Assembly: GCA_022432975.1 (NCBI GenBank)
Contig: CM039506.1
Span: 1,070,951 to 1,134,950 of the forward strand
Source of the DNA: Begonia masoniana
Lineage: Eukaryota; Streptophyta; Magnoliopsida; Cucurbitales; Begoniaceae
Length of the DNA stretch: 64,000 nucleotides
Reading direction: 5' to 3'
Within the stretch, counting starts at the first letter, position 1. Each line of letters starts with the position of its first letter. Of this stretch, positions 21,450 through 34,900 are shown one piece after another. Under the pieces are notes generated by a model. It was not told the DNA's origin. It saw nothing but the letters and a program-made list of their open reading frames with translations, and searched no databases. Position numbers and translations under genes: made by a program.

Positions 21450-24275
21450 TGTAACGCCCTAAACCCGCCCCGGCCCGGTGCGTCACTTTGCAAACAACTC
21501 TCGAATTTAAACGACGTTTAAAAGTAATTTAATAAAAATATTCGGCTCGGTTTTGTAAATTCCCGGCTCGATGTTCGGGTTTTTCGAACCCTCAATTTTG
21601 TTAGAAAACGTGCCAAAATATGTTTAAAATATGTCGGAAAAAGTCGGGTTAAAACTGGTTTGAAATAAGCGTCAAAATGTTAAAAATTGAAGTATGAACA
21701 GTAAAGTGTCGACACTATGACCAGTAGGTGTCAACACTTTAAAACAGTTTTGCTCTATGGTCCCTTTTCTTTGCAAAGGTGTCGACACCTTGTATTTGGT
21801 GTCGACACTTTTGCAACTCTGTGACAGTAAGTGTCACACCTTGTCTTTGGGTCGACACTTTTGCAACCTCTGTGAACAGTAAGTGTTCGGGCACCTTGTC
21901 TTTGGTGTCGACACTTTTACAACAGGATGAACAGTACATGTCGACACCTGCATGCAAATTTGTTTTTCCACTTTTCCTTAAGCTAACTTCTGCCAAAACC
22001 CATGAAATTTTAACCACATACTCCCGACACCTAACTCTTCAATCCCGTCAATTTTTTATAGAAAACCGACTTCAAATGCTTGACATAAAAAATAGCGAAC
22101 ATACCCCGACGTAAATCGTTTAAAACCAAACAGGCCCTAAACCGCCTAAAACTTTAAATACCCACAACCTCGAAAATTTAACCCAAAAATATACCATTTC
22201 AATCCCCAACGCTAACAACCATTACGGAAAATATTTCAACCAAAACGACACACAAAATAAAATCATTTCCATCGAAACCGTACAACCGTACTAAACAGTT
22301 ATAACAACCCGTTCACCCTTGGTTCTACCTTACTCCCAACATTCAAAACATTACAAACACTAAACAACCATCTATCAAAATGTTCACCTCCCACATTACC
22401 CGACGAACAGTGGTCCAGACGCCCTGACAATGACCCGCACCGGCGGACTCCGTACTCCTCCGACTGCGGCCTAATCCTGAGCTGTCTCATCAACCTCACC
22501 TATATAAAACTCGTCACCTACACCACAGAACACACAAAAAGGTAAGCCTAACGCTTAGCAAGTAGGGAATAATGCACAACGACACGCTAAATGCTCGACT
22601 CAATCCTAACATGCAGTTTCTACACACTCAGTTGCTTTCTTTTCGTTTCAATTGCATTTTATCTTTCACTTCCGTGTGAATCAAGTAGGCACACGCCCCC
22701 ACACAGTCCAGGACGGCCACACCTTGACCCACGGAGCTAGACCGGAGGCACACGTCCCAACACAGTCCAAGACGGCCAACCGAATCTCCTCCAATCGATC
22801 GTAGAATCCTCCGTGCACTTCAAGCACGGGTGCACTTCAAGCACCAACCCCATTGTGCACTTCAAGCACGAATAGGTCGAGGAATTCATACTCACGACTC
22901 ATTACGTACATTAGAATCCCCCAATCGATCGTAGAATCCTCCGTGCACTTCAAGCACGGGTGCACTTCAAGCACCAACCCCATTGTGCACTTCAAGCACG
23001 AATAGGTCGAGAAATTCATACTCACGACCACGTTGCAAATCTTTTCTTATCTTTCATTTCATTCTCACCGCTCAAGAATGCAAAACACGTAATTTCGTAG
23101 TTTAGAAAACCATGATGCGTGACACACGATGCATGACACAAAGCAAAACATAGCAACAATCAAACAATCCCTACCGTTCTATGGTGTAGGCCCGAAGGCA
23201 ACAAACACGCACTCCACTACTTACCTGGTGGCTGCTCGATACTTCCTTGTTCACACCGTGCAACAAAATCAAACGTTCGATCACCTAACCAATACAGAAA
23301 TTCACTTAGTAACAACCTAAATAAATTATAAGGATTTTCTAATTAAACTAAGCACACATTTCCTCCTAAACTCACAACTTAACTCCAAACCCGATTTTTA
23401 CACCAAAATTGACCGTCCAACTTCAAACGGTCGTAACTCTCTCGTTTTTTCAACGGATTTCGACGTGCCACCCCATTACGGAAACCTCTACACGTCTACT
23501 ATCCATTTAAGCACTCAATTCAACCAAACAAACACTTTGGTCAGCCTGAAATTCCCAAAGACAGAATCGGGTATATGGTGTTCTTCAACCTATTTTGTGT
23601 AACACTCTTTCAATCTTCCATCTAATCCCTCTAACAACCTAAATCACTCCATTCAACAACTAAACTACCAAAATAGGAAGGAAATATAACATCTAAACTC
23701 AATTTTTCGGACTTCACCAATTAGGGTTTCCAAACCCTATGCAAACTCTCACCAAACACCCTAAAAACCTCAACAAATCAACCCTTAATGTATGCAATTG
23801 AAAACCCACATGATTTTACCTTGAAAGCACCTTGGAAAATTGAAGAAAAGAAAGGGTAAGAAGCAGCTATGGAGGACGCCAAGCTTGGATGAAAATCGTG
23901 GAGAAGAAGATGGAAGGAAAAGAAGGAAACCAAACCCATAAATTCTCCATTTTTCTCTCTTTTGAATTTTTCCACAACATTCTTCTTAATTACAAAAACT
24001 AACCACTTTTCTTTGGTCTAAAGTTTTCCAACGTGAATCACTCATCGAAGCACCACTTTAATCTCTCCTTTCCATTATTTTATTTCATCATTTTTCATAC
24101 CATTAATGCTTAAAACAATCCTATTGGTTGTTTGACTTTTCAAACCCTTTGGTTTGAATTGTCAAACCACTTCATTTTCTCTTCTCAACCTATCCCTTCT
24201 AAACCCCTCACAAAGCACTCTCATACCTCACTAACTTAGGTCTAAACACGTAGTCAAAATTTTCCGGGTGTTACA
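21450..24275 (-). repeat. Third copy of the element 1 LTR (duplicated)
   Basis: It starts TGTAACGCC at 21450, ends TGTTACA at 24275, and is followed by the same AATTGAATTG flank as the LTR at 17693-20517. It is therefore a duplicate of that LTR rather than an independent insertion. The first 850 bases have many single-base deletions; the rest is almost identical to the source. Confidence 0.9.
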
Positions 24276-24889
24276 AATTGAATTGTATATTTCTTATTTT
24301 TAAGAAATATGGAAATGAAGAAATTTGAAAACGACAATTTTCATTAAATTGAGCATATTGATTTTAATTATCAATTGCATGAGTGAGTTGATTTGCATCG
24401 TTTTAAACATGGATATCATTGTTTTATAACTGTTTTAAAGCATGCATTTAGGTAGGAGGAAGTTGGAAGCCGTGGTAACATAATAACCCATTGGACTGGG
24501 CTTGCCTCTTCACGATGAAGGAAGTTGAAAGCCGTGGTAGCATAAGAACCCATTGGGTTGGACTTGACTCTTCATGTGTAATGAATATGACTATAAAAAT
24601 GATTGAGAGTCTTACGCGAAGCGTCCTCCTTGGATTGAAAATTCCTAAATCCTCGAGAAGAATAAGACAAAAGGAGTTCTACAGCCCTACTGGAGAAAGC
24701 CCAAGAACTGTAGTGGTGGATTACGGTCATATGAGTCAGTTTAGAGTAGATTGTATTTTTTTCATTTAAATTTGAATGTTAAAAAATGACCTTGGATGTT
24801 TTGAGAAAAAAGTGGTTTTAATCGGGCATATTTTCCTATAATGCATTAGATTTATCTATTTGTGGAGAATGATTTTAACCGTGTATTAA

Positions 24890-27815
24890 ATATGCAGATT
24901 TTCTTGAAATTGCATTATATTGATTTAATCATTGAAATTAGTTTTAAACCGTGGCTGATGGATTTTAAATTGTTTGAATTACGAACTTGCATGTATTTTT
25001 ATATAAATGACATAGATTTCAAATCAAAACATAATGATTTTAAGTTGATTTCAAAATAATCAATGATAGGTGGAGGATGATGTATGGGTCTGGATAGTGT
25101 GGCCAATTTTCTTGAAATTACATTAATTGATTTAATCATTGAAATGAGTTTTAAACCGTGGTTGATGAATTTTTAATGGTTTGAATTACGAACTTGCATG
25201 TATTTTTATATAAATGACATGGTTTTCAAATCAAAAACATATTGATTTAAGTTGATTTCAAAATAATCAATGATAGGTGGAGATGATGTATGGTCTGGAT
25301 AGTGTGGCCAGATTTTCTTGAAATTGATAATCATTGAATGAGTTTTAAACCGTGGTTGATGGCTTTAAATGATTCGAATTACGAACCTGCATGCATTTTT
25401 ATATAAATGGCATGGAGTTCAATCAAAAAATAATTTATTTAAGTTGATTTCAAATAATGATGATAGTGGAGGATAATGTATGGGCCTGGATAGTGTGGCC
25501 AGATTTTCTTGAAATTGCATTAATTGATTTATCATTGAAATGAGTTTTAAATCGTGGTCGATGGATTTTAAACAATAGTCGAAAACTTACAAACCTACAG
25601 TGAACTGTTATATACATGACATGATTTCAAATCAAAACATAATTGATTTAAATTAATTTCAAAATAATCAATGATAGGGTAAGAGTAATGATTATGGACC
25701 ATGGATAGTGTGGCAAGATTTTCTTGAAATTGCATTATAAAGTGTGATTTAATCATTGAAATGAGTTTTAACAACTGGTTGATGGATTTTAAATTGTTTG
25801 AATTACGAACCTGTATGCATTTCTCCATATAAATGACATAAATTTCAAATCAAAACATAATGATTTACGTTGATTTTAAAATAATTAATGATAGGTGGAG
25901 GATGGTGTATGAGCCTAGATAGTGTAGCCAAATTTTCTTGAAATTGCATTATATTGATTTAATCATTGAAATGAGTTTTAAACCGTGGTTGATGAATTTT
26001 TAATGGTTTGAATTACGAACTTGCATGTATTTTTATATAAATGACATGAATTTCGAATCAAAATACAATTGATTTAAGTTGATTTCAAAATAATCAATGA
26101 TAGGTGGAGGATGATGTATAATCCTGGATAGTGTGGCCAATTTTCTTGAAATTGCATTATATGATTTAATCATGAAATGAGTTTTAAACCGTGGCTGATG
26201 GATTTTAAACTGTTCAAAATTAAAGAACCTACTACATTTTTATATAAATGACATAGATTTCAAATCAAAACATAATTGATTTAAGTTGATTTCAAAATAT
26301 CAATGATAAGTGGAAAAACCGTCACATGAACATTAATACTGGGATACTAGGAACAATGTAAATCAGTGGCCAGATTTTCTTGAAATTGCATTATATTGAT
26401 TTAATCATTGAAATGAGTTTTAAACCGTGGTTGATGGATTTTAAATGATTCGAATTACGAACCTGCATGCATTTTTATATAAATGGCATGGATTTCAAAT
26501 CAAAACATATTTATTTAAGTTGATTTCAAAATAATGAATGATAGGTGGAGGATGATGTATGGGTCTGGATAGTGTGGCCAGATTTTCTTGAAATTGCATT
26601 ATATTGATTTAATCATTGAAATGAGTTTTAAATCGTGGTCGATGGATTTTAAATGATTCGAATTACGAACCTGCATGCATTTTTATATAAATGACATGGT
26701 TTTCAAATCAAAACATAATTGATTTAAGTTGATTTCAAAATAATCAATGATAGTAGAGAATGCTATATGGACCTGGATAGTGTGGCCAGATTTTCTTGAA
26801 ATTGATAATCATTGAAATGAGTTTTAAACCGTGGTTGATGGATTTTAAATGATTCGAATTACGAACCTGCATGCATTTTTATATAAATGGCATGGATTTC
26901 AAATCAAAACATAATTTATTTAAGTTGATTTCAAAATAATGAATGATAGGTGGAGGATAATGTATGGGCCTGGATAGTGTGGCCAGATTTTCTTGAAATT
27001 GCATTATATTGATTTAATCATTGAAATGAGTTTTAAATCGTGGTCGATGGATTTTAAACTATTCGAATTACAAACCTACATGTATTTTTATATACATGAC
27101 ATGGATTTCAAATCAAAACATAATTGATTTAAATTAATTTCAAAATAATCAATGATAGGTAGAGAATGATATATGGACCTGGATAGTGTGGCCAGATTTT
27201 CTTGAAATTGCATTATATTGATTTAATCATTGAAATGAGTTTTAAACTGTGGTTGATGGATTTTAAATTGTTTGAATTACGAACCTGTATGCATTTTCAT
27301 ATAAATGACATAAATTTCAAATCAAAACATAATTGATTTAAGTTGATTTTAAAATAATTAATGATAGGTGGAGGATGGTGTATGAGCCTAGATAGTGTAG
27401 CCAAATTTTCTTGAAATTGCATTATATTGATTTAATCATTGAAATGAGTTTTAAACCGTGGTTGTTGGATTTTAAATGGTTTGAATTACGAATCTGCATG
27501 CATTTTTATATAAATGACATGAATTTCGAATCAAAATACAATTGATTTAAGTTGATTTCAAAATAATCAATGATAGGTGGAGGATGATGTATGGGCCTTG
27601 ATAGTGTGACCAGATTTTCTTGAAATTACATTATATTGATTTAATCATTGAAATGAGTTTTAAACCGTGATTGATGAATTTTTAATGGTTTGAATTACGA
27701 ACTTGCATGTATTTTTATATAAATGACATGGTTTTCAAATCAAAACATAATTGATTTAAGTTGATTTCAAAATAATCAATGATAGGTGGAGGATGGTGTA
27801 TGAGCCTGAATAGTG
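24890..27815 (+). repeat. Tandem array of ~209-bp repeats, 14 units
   Basis: The landmark TTTTCTTGAAATT occurs near 24898, 25106, 25311, 25502, 25718, 25932, 26141, 26368, 26580, 26790, 26992, 27196, 27411 and 27615. Units between about 25100 and 26360 carry many small indels and two short irregular insertions (near 25570 and 26320). The outer units match block A. No gene is present. Confidence 0.9.
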
Positions 27816-28821
27816 TGGATAGAGTTTTGACTAGCTATTCTAGTTGCTAGATTTATTTGCTAGACCAATGACAAATTAGGTGGAATATCTCTATTTTTCA
27901 AATAGCGTAGAACATTCACCGAGACGGAAAAAAACAAAACAAAACAAGGTAAAGTATCCAATGAGGCATAGGTGACAGATCATAACAGTTAATGGTATTT
28001 GGGTTTGGATAGTCACAAGTAATGACTTATATGTATTTTATATTTTATTCACTTCTGATAGAATACTCTGTGATATGTAATGATGATGTAGAATGATGAT
28101 ACCATGAAAATAGTTTCAATGTATGAAATGATTTTTAATGGAAATGTATCTTGTTTATGGAGTGAGAGTTATGGTTGATTGTCTGTTTTCTTATTAGTTT
28201 TTCCTTCTCGTTTTTCCTTCTGTAGTTTTCTCTTTCATCTTTCTTTCTGTAAACATCTTTGTGAGAATATATTCGAGTATCTTCCACCCTTATTAGCATT
28301 CTCACAACATATCATAACATACTGCCGCAAGAAGGAAAGTTTTGGCGTGAAGAAATTTAGTCTCTCTTTCTTCTTCGTCGCTGGAGATGGAGACTTCTTT
28401 TTCTTCTGAGTAACCCTTTCTTGTAATCTCCTTCCTCTTCTTCTTCTTCTTCTTCTTCTTCTCCTCTGCCACTGTTCTCGTCTCTCTTATTCCCTCTCCT
28501 CTGTAACCCTTTTCTGCATTCCCCTCTCTATTTTCTTCTTTCCTTCCCTCAACTCTACGTCTGTGTTCTCTTTCCTTTATTTTTCTATTTTTCTCGTAGA
28601 TGTAATCCTTCTCTTGTATTTTGCTGTGGATTAATAATAGAAAGGATTTATGCTGGATATTTGTGTTGTGTTGATATTTGTTACGGGTTATAGAAAACCA
28701 TAATAGCCTCTGGGAATTCATGTGTGGATTTTCTCTTCTGGTTACTGTCTAAGGATTGACAAGAATTGCGTGCGAGGGGAACCCGTTTCCCACAAATTCT
28801 TGACAATATTTGCTTAAGACT
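27816..28821 (+). promoter_or_regulatory. PIG-B upstream region and leader, copy C
   Basis: Nearly identical to 5066-6058, with a longer CTT microsatellite at 28436-28460. The 76-residue plus frame at 28179 and the Lys/Arg-rich minus frame at 28302-28721 come from this pyrimidine-rich leader and are not genes. Confidence 0.5.
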
Positions 28822-29026
28822 ATGAAGAAGAGATTGGGCAATTCAACTGCAGCTTCGAAATCAGACAATGTCCAGTACCCACCTAAGTTTTCCGAATCGA
28901 AGCAAGCCAAATTGTCAAAATCTTATGTTTTTTCTACGCCACACAGTTTTTTTGCTTTCTCCTTGATTTTCCGCATCACGAATGCTTTGATGCTGCAGAC
29001 CTATTTCAATCCGGATGAACATTGGC
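28822..29026 (+). pseudogene. PIGB: PIG-B exon 1, copy C, truncated
   Basis: Starts MKKRLGNSTAASKSD and continues in frame through [17 protein letters not shown], where it is cut by an LTR fragment. The exon 1 donor and exon 2 are missing, so the catalytic-loop motif is only half present. One HSFFAFS variant distinguishes it from copy A. Confidence 0.9.
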
Positions 29027-29866
29027 TAAAATACGTAATAATCGTGAGTATGAATTCCTAGACGGTTATAGGATTCTACGATCGACGAGGGAGATTTTGT
29101 ATAGCCATCCTAGACGGTTATGGGATGATTGTTATTTGGTCTTGCTCTGGTTGTTCTGAGTGTGGCCATCCTAGACGGTTATAGGATGTGTGCCTACTCG
29201 ACCCACACGGCTTATGAAATGATTACAGCAACAAACGGTAAATGAGCACAACTGAGTGTTAGAAACTGCATGTGATAGGATTGGTTGCATTGTGTTTTGT
29301 TGCATTGTTATTCCCTACTTGCTAAGTATTAGGCTTATGTTTTGTGTTCTGTGGTATAGGTGACGATCTTTATTCAGGTGAGCTAGATGAGGGAGCCAAA
29401 GACTAGGCAGCAGTCGATGGTGCATGGAGTATGCCGGTGCGGGCACTTGTCGGGACGTCTCGGCCATGTTCCTTAAGTAGTTTGGTGGGGATTTTGTATT
29501 TTGCCTTGTGGATAGTTTTCTTTTAACTATTTTGGATTGTTGTGAGTATTGGTTGTTTTGTTAGATAGTTGGTATGTAAATAATGGTGATTTTAAAACTA
29601 TTTGATTTCAGGTTTTGGTTTATAGAATTTCAGTCGTTATTCTGCCCATTTTTTTTTTTAACAAACAACGTCGAGTTCTGTTGTCTCTACGTTTTCGCTA
29701 ACTGTTTTAAGTCGGTTTTCTGAAATTTTTATGGGATACAGAGTCGGGGATGTCGGGGAGGTATGGTAAAATTTTGGGTGAATTGGAAGTGTTTGGCTTG
29801 GGAAAAAGTGGAAGAAAAGTGGAAGTGGTCGAAAATGGTGCACAGTGCACCGCTGGGAGCGCGCAG
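29027..29866 (+). mobile_element. LTR 3' fragment, part 1 (split by element 2)
   Basis: Begins inside an LTR (TAAAATACGTAATAATCG, the same internal site as in the LTR at 44065). It carries repeated CATCCTAGACGGTTATAGGA units and the conserved TTGCTAAGTATTAGGCTTA then TTCTGTGGTATAG/GTGA acceptor-like block near 29320-29362. It is interrupted by element 2 at the duplicated CGCAG and resumes at 38556. Confidence 0.75.
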
Positions 29867-31887
29867 TGTAACGCCCCGAGTTATCTGAACCCGGTTTGCT
29901 ACTCGTAACGCTGAACCGAACCATGATGTCTTGATGCAAAATTTAAAATTTCACTCGACAGCCAAAATTTGACTTTTTCTAAAACTAAATATATTTTAAA
30001 ACTTGCAGCGGAAAATCAATTGGACATCAATGAAGCTAAGTGACCTGTGAAAACATTTTAAAATGACTATTGGAAGTGTTAAGAGTAATTGGCTAAAAGA
30101 TGTAAAGCTAAAAAAAAAATAAACGCGGAATGCCCGTGAAGTTGCCGAAGTCGAACACATCTGCCGACAAAAAAAGTCAACGGAAGAAGCAGAAATAGGA
30201 ATTAGGAGGTTTCTACCGATGACGTGTACAAACAACGCACCACCATCTACCGACAAGCCAACCCAACTACATCTGCCGATGAAGTCAACATAACTTCATC
30301 TGCCGATGGAGTCAACATAACTTCATCTGCCGATGGAGTCAACATAACTCCATCTACCGATAGATTTCCATCTGCCGATAGACAAGCACGCGACATCCAC
30401 CGACAACGACATTACGACTCCTTCCGATAAGGTTAAAATATACGCTACATCTGCCGATAGCAAAACTACAGGTTTTGCGACTTGCACCTGCCGATGACGT
30501 CAGCCGGATGTTCTCTCTCTCATCCAACGACTTTACTAAAGGCACCTTCCGATAGGCAAAACGACAAAACTAAACATCCAGAAACAAACCAAATCACTGC
30601 CCTTCCCAAATTCAGTAAAAACAATGTTTTCAAAATCCAACAGAATACCAATATCAGAAGATTCTCAAAAATGTTTTCAAAGCTTTGAAACCACTATTGT
30701 CATAAAATTTTCAGAAAAGGAAACATCTATACTGAACTAGTTACTCTCAACTCAACACCTGCAGCCATGGATTAAACCGCCTCAACAGATGACCAAACCG
30801 ATGCCTGAAAATGCTCCTCCAACCAGCCTATTCCTCATGTTGGTCGGTAAACATACCTTCAGTAACTTCTTCACCTACATCACAAAACTCATCTATTAGC
30901 CTAATGCTAAGCAAGTAGAGCGATGAATGAAATAGATCAATGAAGCAATAATTTCCCTAAACATGCGGTCTCTACTTTCTCATCTCAGTTGTATTCAAAT
31001 TCGTTCTCTGTTGATCCCTCTGTACGATGGGAAAGTGGATCAGTCATTCCCCAAAGCATACATCCTCTAATCTCAATTAAGGGGCGGATTAATTCCCTTA
31101 ACAGTTAACTGGTCTGATCCCCCTGTAGGATTGGGAAGTGGATCACTTTTCCCAAAACCTCAATCCTCTGTTCTCAGTTAAGGGGCGGATTAATCCCCCT
31201 TAACAGTTGTTCTGATCATCCTGCTCACACTTACCATGCGTTTCATGTAAATTCATTTTCGTAATCTTTCAAAAACATGATGCATGACAACTGAAAAATA
31301 AACATACAAAACATACATAAACCCTACTGTTTTGTGATGTAGGCTCGAAGGCACAAACAAACTCTACTTACCTGGATTCTTGGCGAGTGCTCGGTTAGGA
31401 GCTTCTTCGGGATCTTTCTCACCTAGAACATAAACAGAACATTAAGTCAACCTGTACTAAACCTCATTCTAAGGCATTCAGAAAATCTAAGGGAATAGTT
31501 GGGAGTTCTGATCGCCAAGCATTACTGATTCTATGCTAAATCCGTATCTACCCACATTCCTGATGAGTTCCCAAAATACATATCTAACACTTCCCCATAC
31601 AATCTTCCTTAGTTACTAAGTCAGAAAAATCGAGGTAGAAACTTACCTAGCTCGTCGAACGGATTCGGGGAAGGAAATCGCCTGGGGAGTCTGCTGGTTT
31701 GAGCTGAAAACCGAGAGCAAGAATGAATGGTGGCGGCTAAGCTCAATAAATTCTTTTTAAATAGGTTATCCACTAATAAGTTTTTAATTTATCAAAATGC
31801 CCTTGCATATCCATTCATTAACCTAACCCATATTTGCACATCTTAATTTGACAAAATAAATTGGGTTTAATGGAACCGGGTGCTACA
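29867..31887 (-). repeat. Element 2, left (3') LTR (2021 bp)
   Basis: Bounded by TGTAACGCCCCGAG and GGGTGCTACA. It holds a run of CATCTGCCGATG-type units (27 bp with GAGTCAACATAACTT) near 30250-30370. It is longer than the right LTR by exactly one unit (27 bp). Donor-like site at 31371 and acceptor-like site at 30875 on the minus strand. Confidence 0.93.
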
Positions 31888-31904
31888 GTCTACCCTCCTT
31901 AAAA
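31888..31904 (-). other. Element 2 polypurine tract
   Basis: The minus strand reads TTTTAAGGAGGGTAGAC directly before the LTR start TGTAGCACCC. Confidence 0.85.
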
Positions 31905-31922
31905 GAATTTTGTCCTCAAAAT

Positions 31923-34900
31923 TCAGTACCTGAACAGTTCTGGATGTTGGTCCATTATGTCTTGTTGGCGCTCCCATGTTGCCTCCTCTGTGTTCTGATT
32001 GTGCCACAAGACTTTCACCAGCGGCACTTCTTTGTTGCGTAGTACCTTTATTGCATAATCCAGAATCTTTACTGGCTTCTCCTCGTAGGTAAGTGTAGGT
32101 TGAATTTCAATGCTTTGCTGTTCAACAACTTGGGACGGATCCCGCACACACTTCTTTAACATCGAGACATGGAACACGTCATGTATCCCTCCCATAGAAG
32201 CTGGTAGCTGTAACTGATAGGCTGCCTTCCCAATCCTTTTCAGAATTGAGAAAGGACCAACAAATCTAGGATTCAGTTTGCCTCTCTTTCCAAATCTCAC
32301 AACTCCTTTGAATGGTGATACCTTAAGAAAACTTCATCGCCTACTTCGAACTCTAATTCTCTGCGTCTTCTGTCAGCATAGCTCTTCTGTCGGCTTTGAG
32401 CTGTTAAGATCCTCTGACGGATGAGAGCAACCTTCTCAATAGTCTGCTGCACAATGTCAGGACCAAGCAACTGTGCTTCACCAACTTTGTCCCAGTACAA
32501 AGGAGATCTACATCTTCGTCCATACAAAGCTTCATACGGTGCCATTCCTATTGTTGCTTGAAAACTGTTATTATAAGAAAACTCCACCAAGGACAGATAC
32601 TTGCTCCAAGAACCTTGAAAATCCAAAACACATGCCCGAAGCATATCCTCTAATGTTTGAATGGTTCTTTCCGATTGTCCATCTGTTTGAGGGTGAAAGG
32701 CTGTACTGAAGTTTAGCTGTGTGCCCATGGCTTTATGTAAACTCTTCCAAAATTTGGATGTGAATCTAGAGTCTCGGTCCGAAACTATAGTAACTGGAAC
32801 TCCATGTAGTCGCACAACCTCCTGCACATACAATTTAGCTAACTGATCCATAGAGTAAGTCACCTTAATGGGTAAGAAATGGGCTGATTTGGTTAATCGA
32901 TCGATTATCACCCAGATTGCATCATGTCCTTTTACTGTTCTGGGTAATCCTACAATAAAGTCCATGGTTATCTGCTCCCATTTCCATTCAGGGAGTGGTA
33001 ATGGCTGCAACATTCCTGCAGGTCTCTGATGTTCAGCCTTAACCCGCTGGCAGATCAAACATAGTCCTACATGTTCAGCAACGCTCCGCTTCATTCCTGG
33101 CCACCAATAAGTCTGCTTAAGGTCTCTGTACATCTTTGTACTACCAGGATGAACGGAAAATCTAGAAGAGTGAGCTTCAGAAAGGATTTCATCACGAAGC
33201 TCTTTATTGGCTGGCACAAAATATCTATTCCTGAACTTAAGTATTCCATCATCAGTATAATTGAAGTCCAAATTCTCAGTAGAATCCATGCTCGACTTGA
33301 ACTTTTTACACTCCTCATCAATGTCCTGGGTTTCTTTTATCTTTTCTAGAATGGTAGGTTTCAAGGAGATGGCAGAAAGCATAGCTGCTACATTGGACAC
33401 AGTTTCTAGGTTAAACTTATGAAATTCAGTCTCTAAGGCCACCGGCATATCCAGAATCAAAGCTGAGGCTGACGGTATTACTCTACTTAATGCATCAGCC
33501 ACCACATTGGCCTTACCAGGGTGGTATTTAATCTCAAAATCGTAGTCTTTAACAAACTCCAACCATCTACGTTGTCTCATGTTTAATTCCTTCTGCGTGA
33601 AAATATACTTCAGACTTTTATGATCCGAAAATATTTCACAAGTCTGTCCATACAAGTAGTGCCTCCAAATCTTTAATGCAAAAACCACCGCAGCTAATTC
33701 TAAGTCATGCGTAGGATAATTCTTCTCATGCACCTTTAATTGCCTAGAAGCATAAGCTATGACCTTACCATCTTACATCAAAACACAGCCAAGTCCAATT
33801 TTGGAAGCATCACAATAAATACTAAACTTACCATTTTCAACAGGAAGGGTTAGTATAGGTGCATTGGTCAATTTCTGCTTTAAGGTTTGGAAGCTGGACT
33901 CACACTCCTCAGTCCAAGCATACTCTATGTTTTTCCTAGTTAAACGAGTGAGGGGTGTCGCAACCTTCGAGAATCCTTCAATAAACTTCCTGTAATACCC
34001 TGCTAACCCGAGGAAACTCCTAATATCAGAAGCATTCTTCGGTTGAGGCCATTCCTTAACCGCACGAACTTTGGCTGGATCGACAGATATTCCATCCCCA
34101 GAGATCACGTGACCAAGAAAGTGAACTCTGTCCAACCAAAACTCACACTTGGAAAACTTAGCATAAAGCTGGTGCTGTCTGAGTAGTCCTAACACCAAAC
34201 TCAAATGCGTTGCATGCTCATCCTTATTTCTAGAATAAATCAAGATATCATCAATGAATACAATGACAAACTTGTCTAGAAACTCGTGAAACACTCTATT
34301 CATGAGATCTATGAAAGCTGCTGGTGCATTTGTCAAACCAAAGGACATAACCAAAAATTCGTAATGTCCATATCTCGTATGAAAGGCAGTCTTTGGTATA
34401 TCCTCAGACTTAACCTTCAATTGGTAGTACCCCGATCTTAAGTCAATCTTAGAGAAAACTCGTGCACCTTGAAGTTGGTCAAACAAATCATCGATCCTAG
34501 GTAATGGGTACTTATTCTTGATGGTTAACTTATTTAATTCTCGGTAGTCAATGCACATGCGCATTGATCCGTCCTTTTTCTTGACAAAGAGAACTGGTGC
34601 ACCCCACGGCGAATAGCTCGGTCGTATGAACCCTTTTTCCATCAGTTCCTCTAACTGTTTCTTTAACTCCTTAACTTCTGCTGGTGCTAATCGGTATGGA
34701 TTCTTAGATACTGGCTCAGCACCAGGATAGATATCTACTACAAATTCAATCTCTCTATCAGGTGGTAAACCCGGCAGGTCATCAAGGAAAACTTCAGGGA
34801 AATCTTGAGCTACTAGAACATCTTGGAGGCTCGATTCTCCTACCAGTTTTGTGTCCAAAACACTGGCCAGAAAGCATGAATACTCACTGCATAAGGAAGA

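Larger units (their letters stand above)
24276..29026 (+). repeat. Duplication block C (repeat array plus PIG-B 5' end)
   Basis: Collinear with block A (3124-6250) and including the upstream flank seen at 20518. It ends abruptly inside PIG-B exon 1 after GATGAACATTGGC, where an LTR fragment starting TAAAATACGTAAT is joined. Confidence 0.85.

Noticed and set aside
3400..27815. Regular repeats considered as a CRISPR array
   Set aside because: Units of about 209 bp are contiguous tandem repeats with no unique spacers, in a plant nuclear genome.
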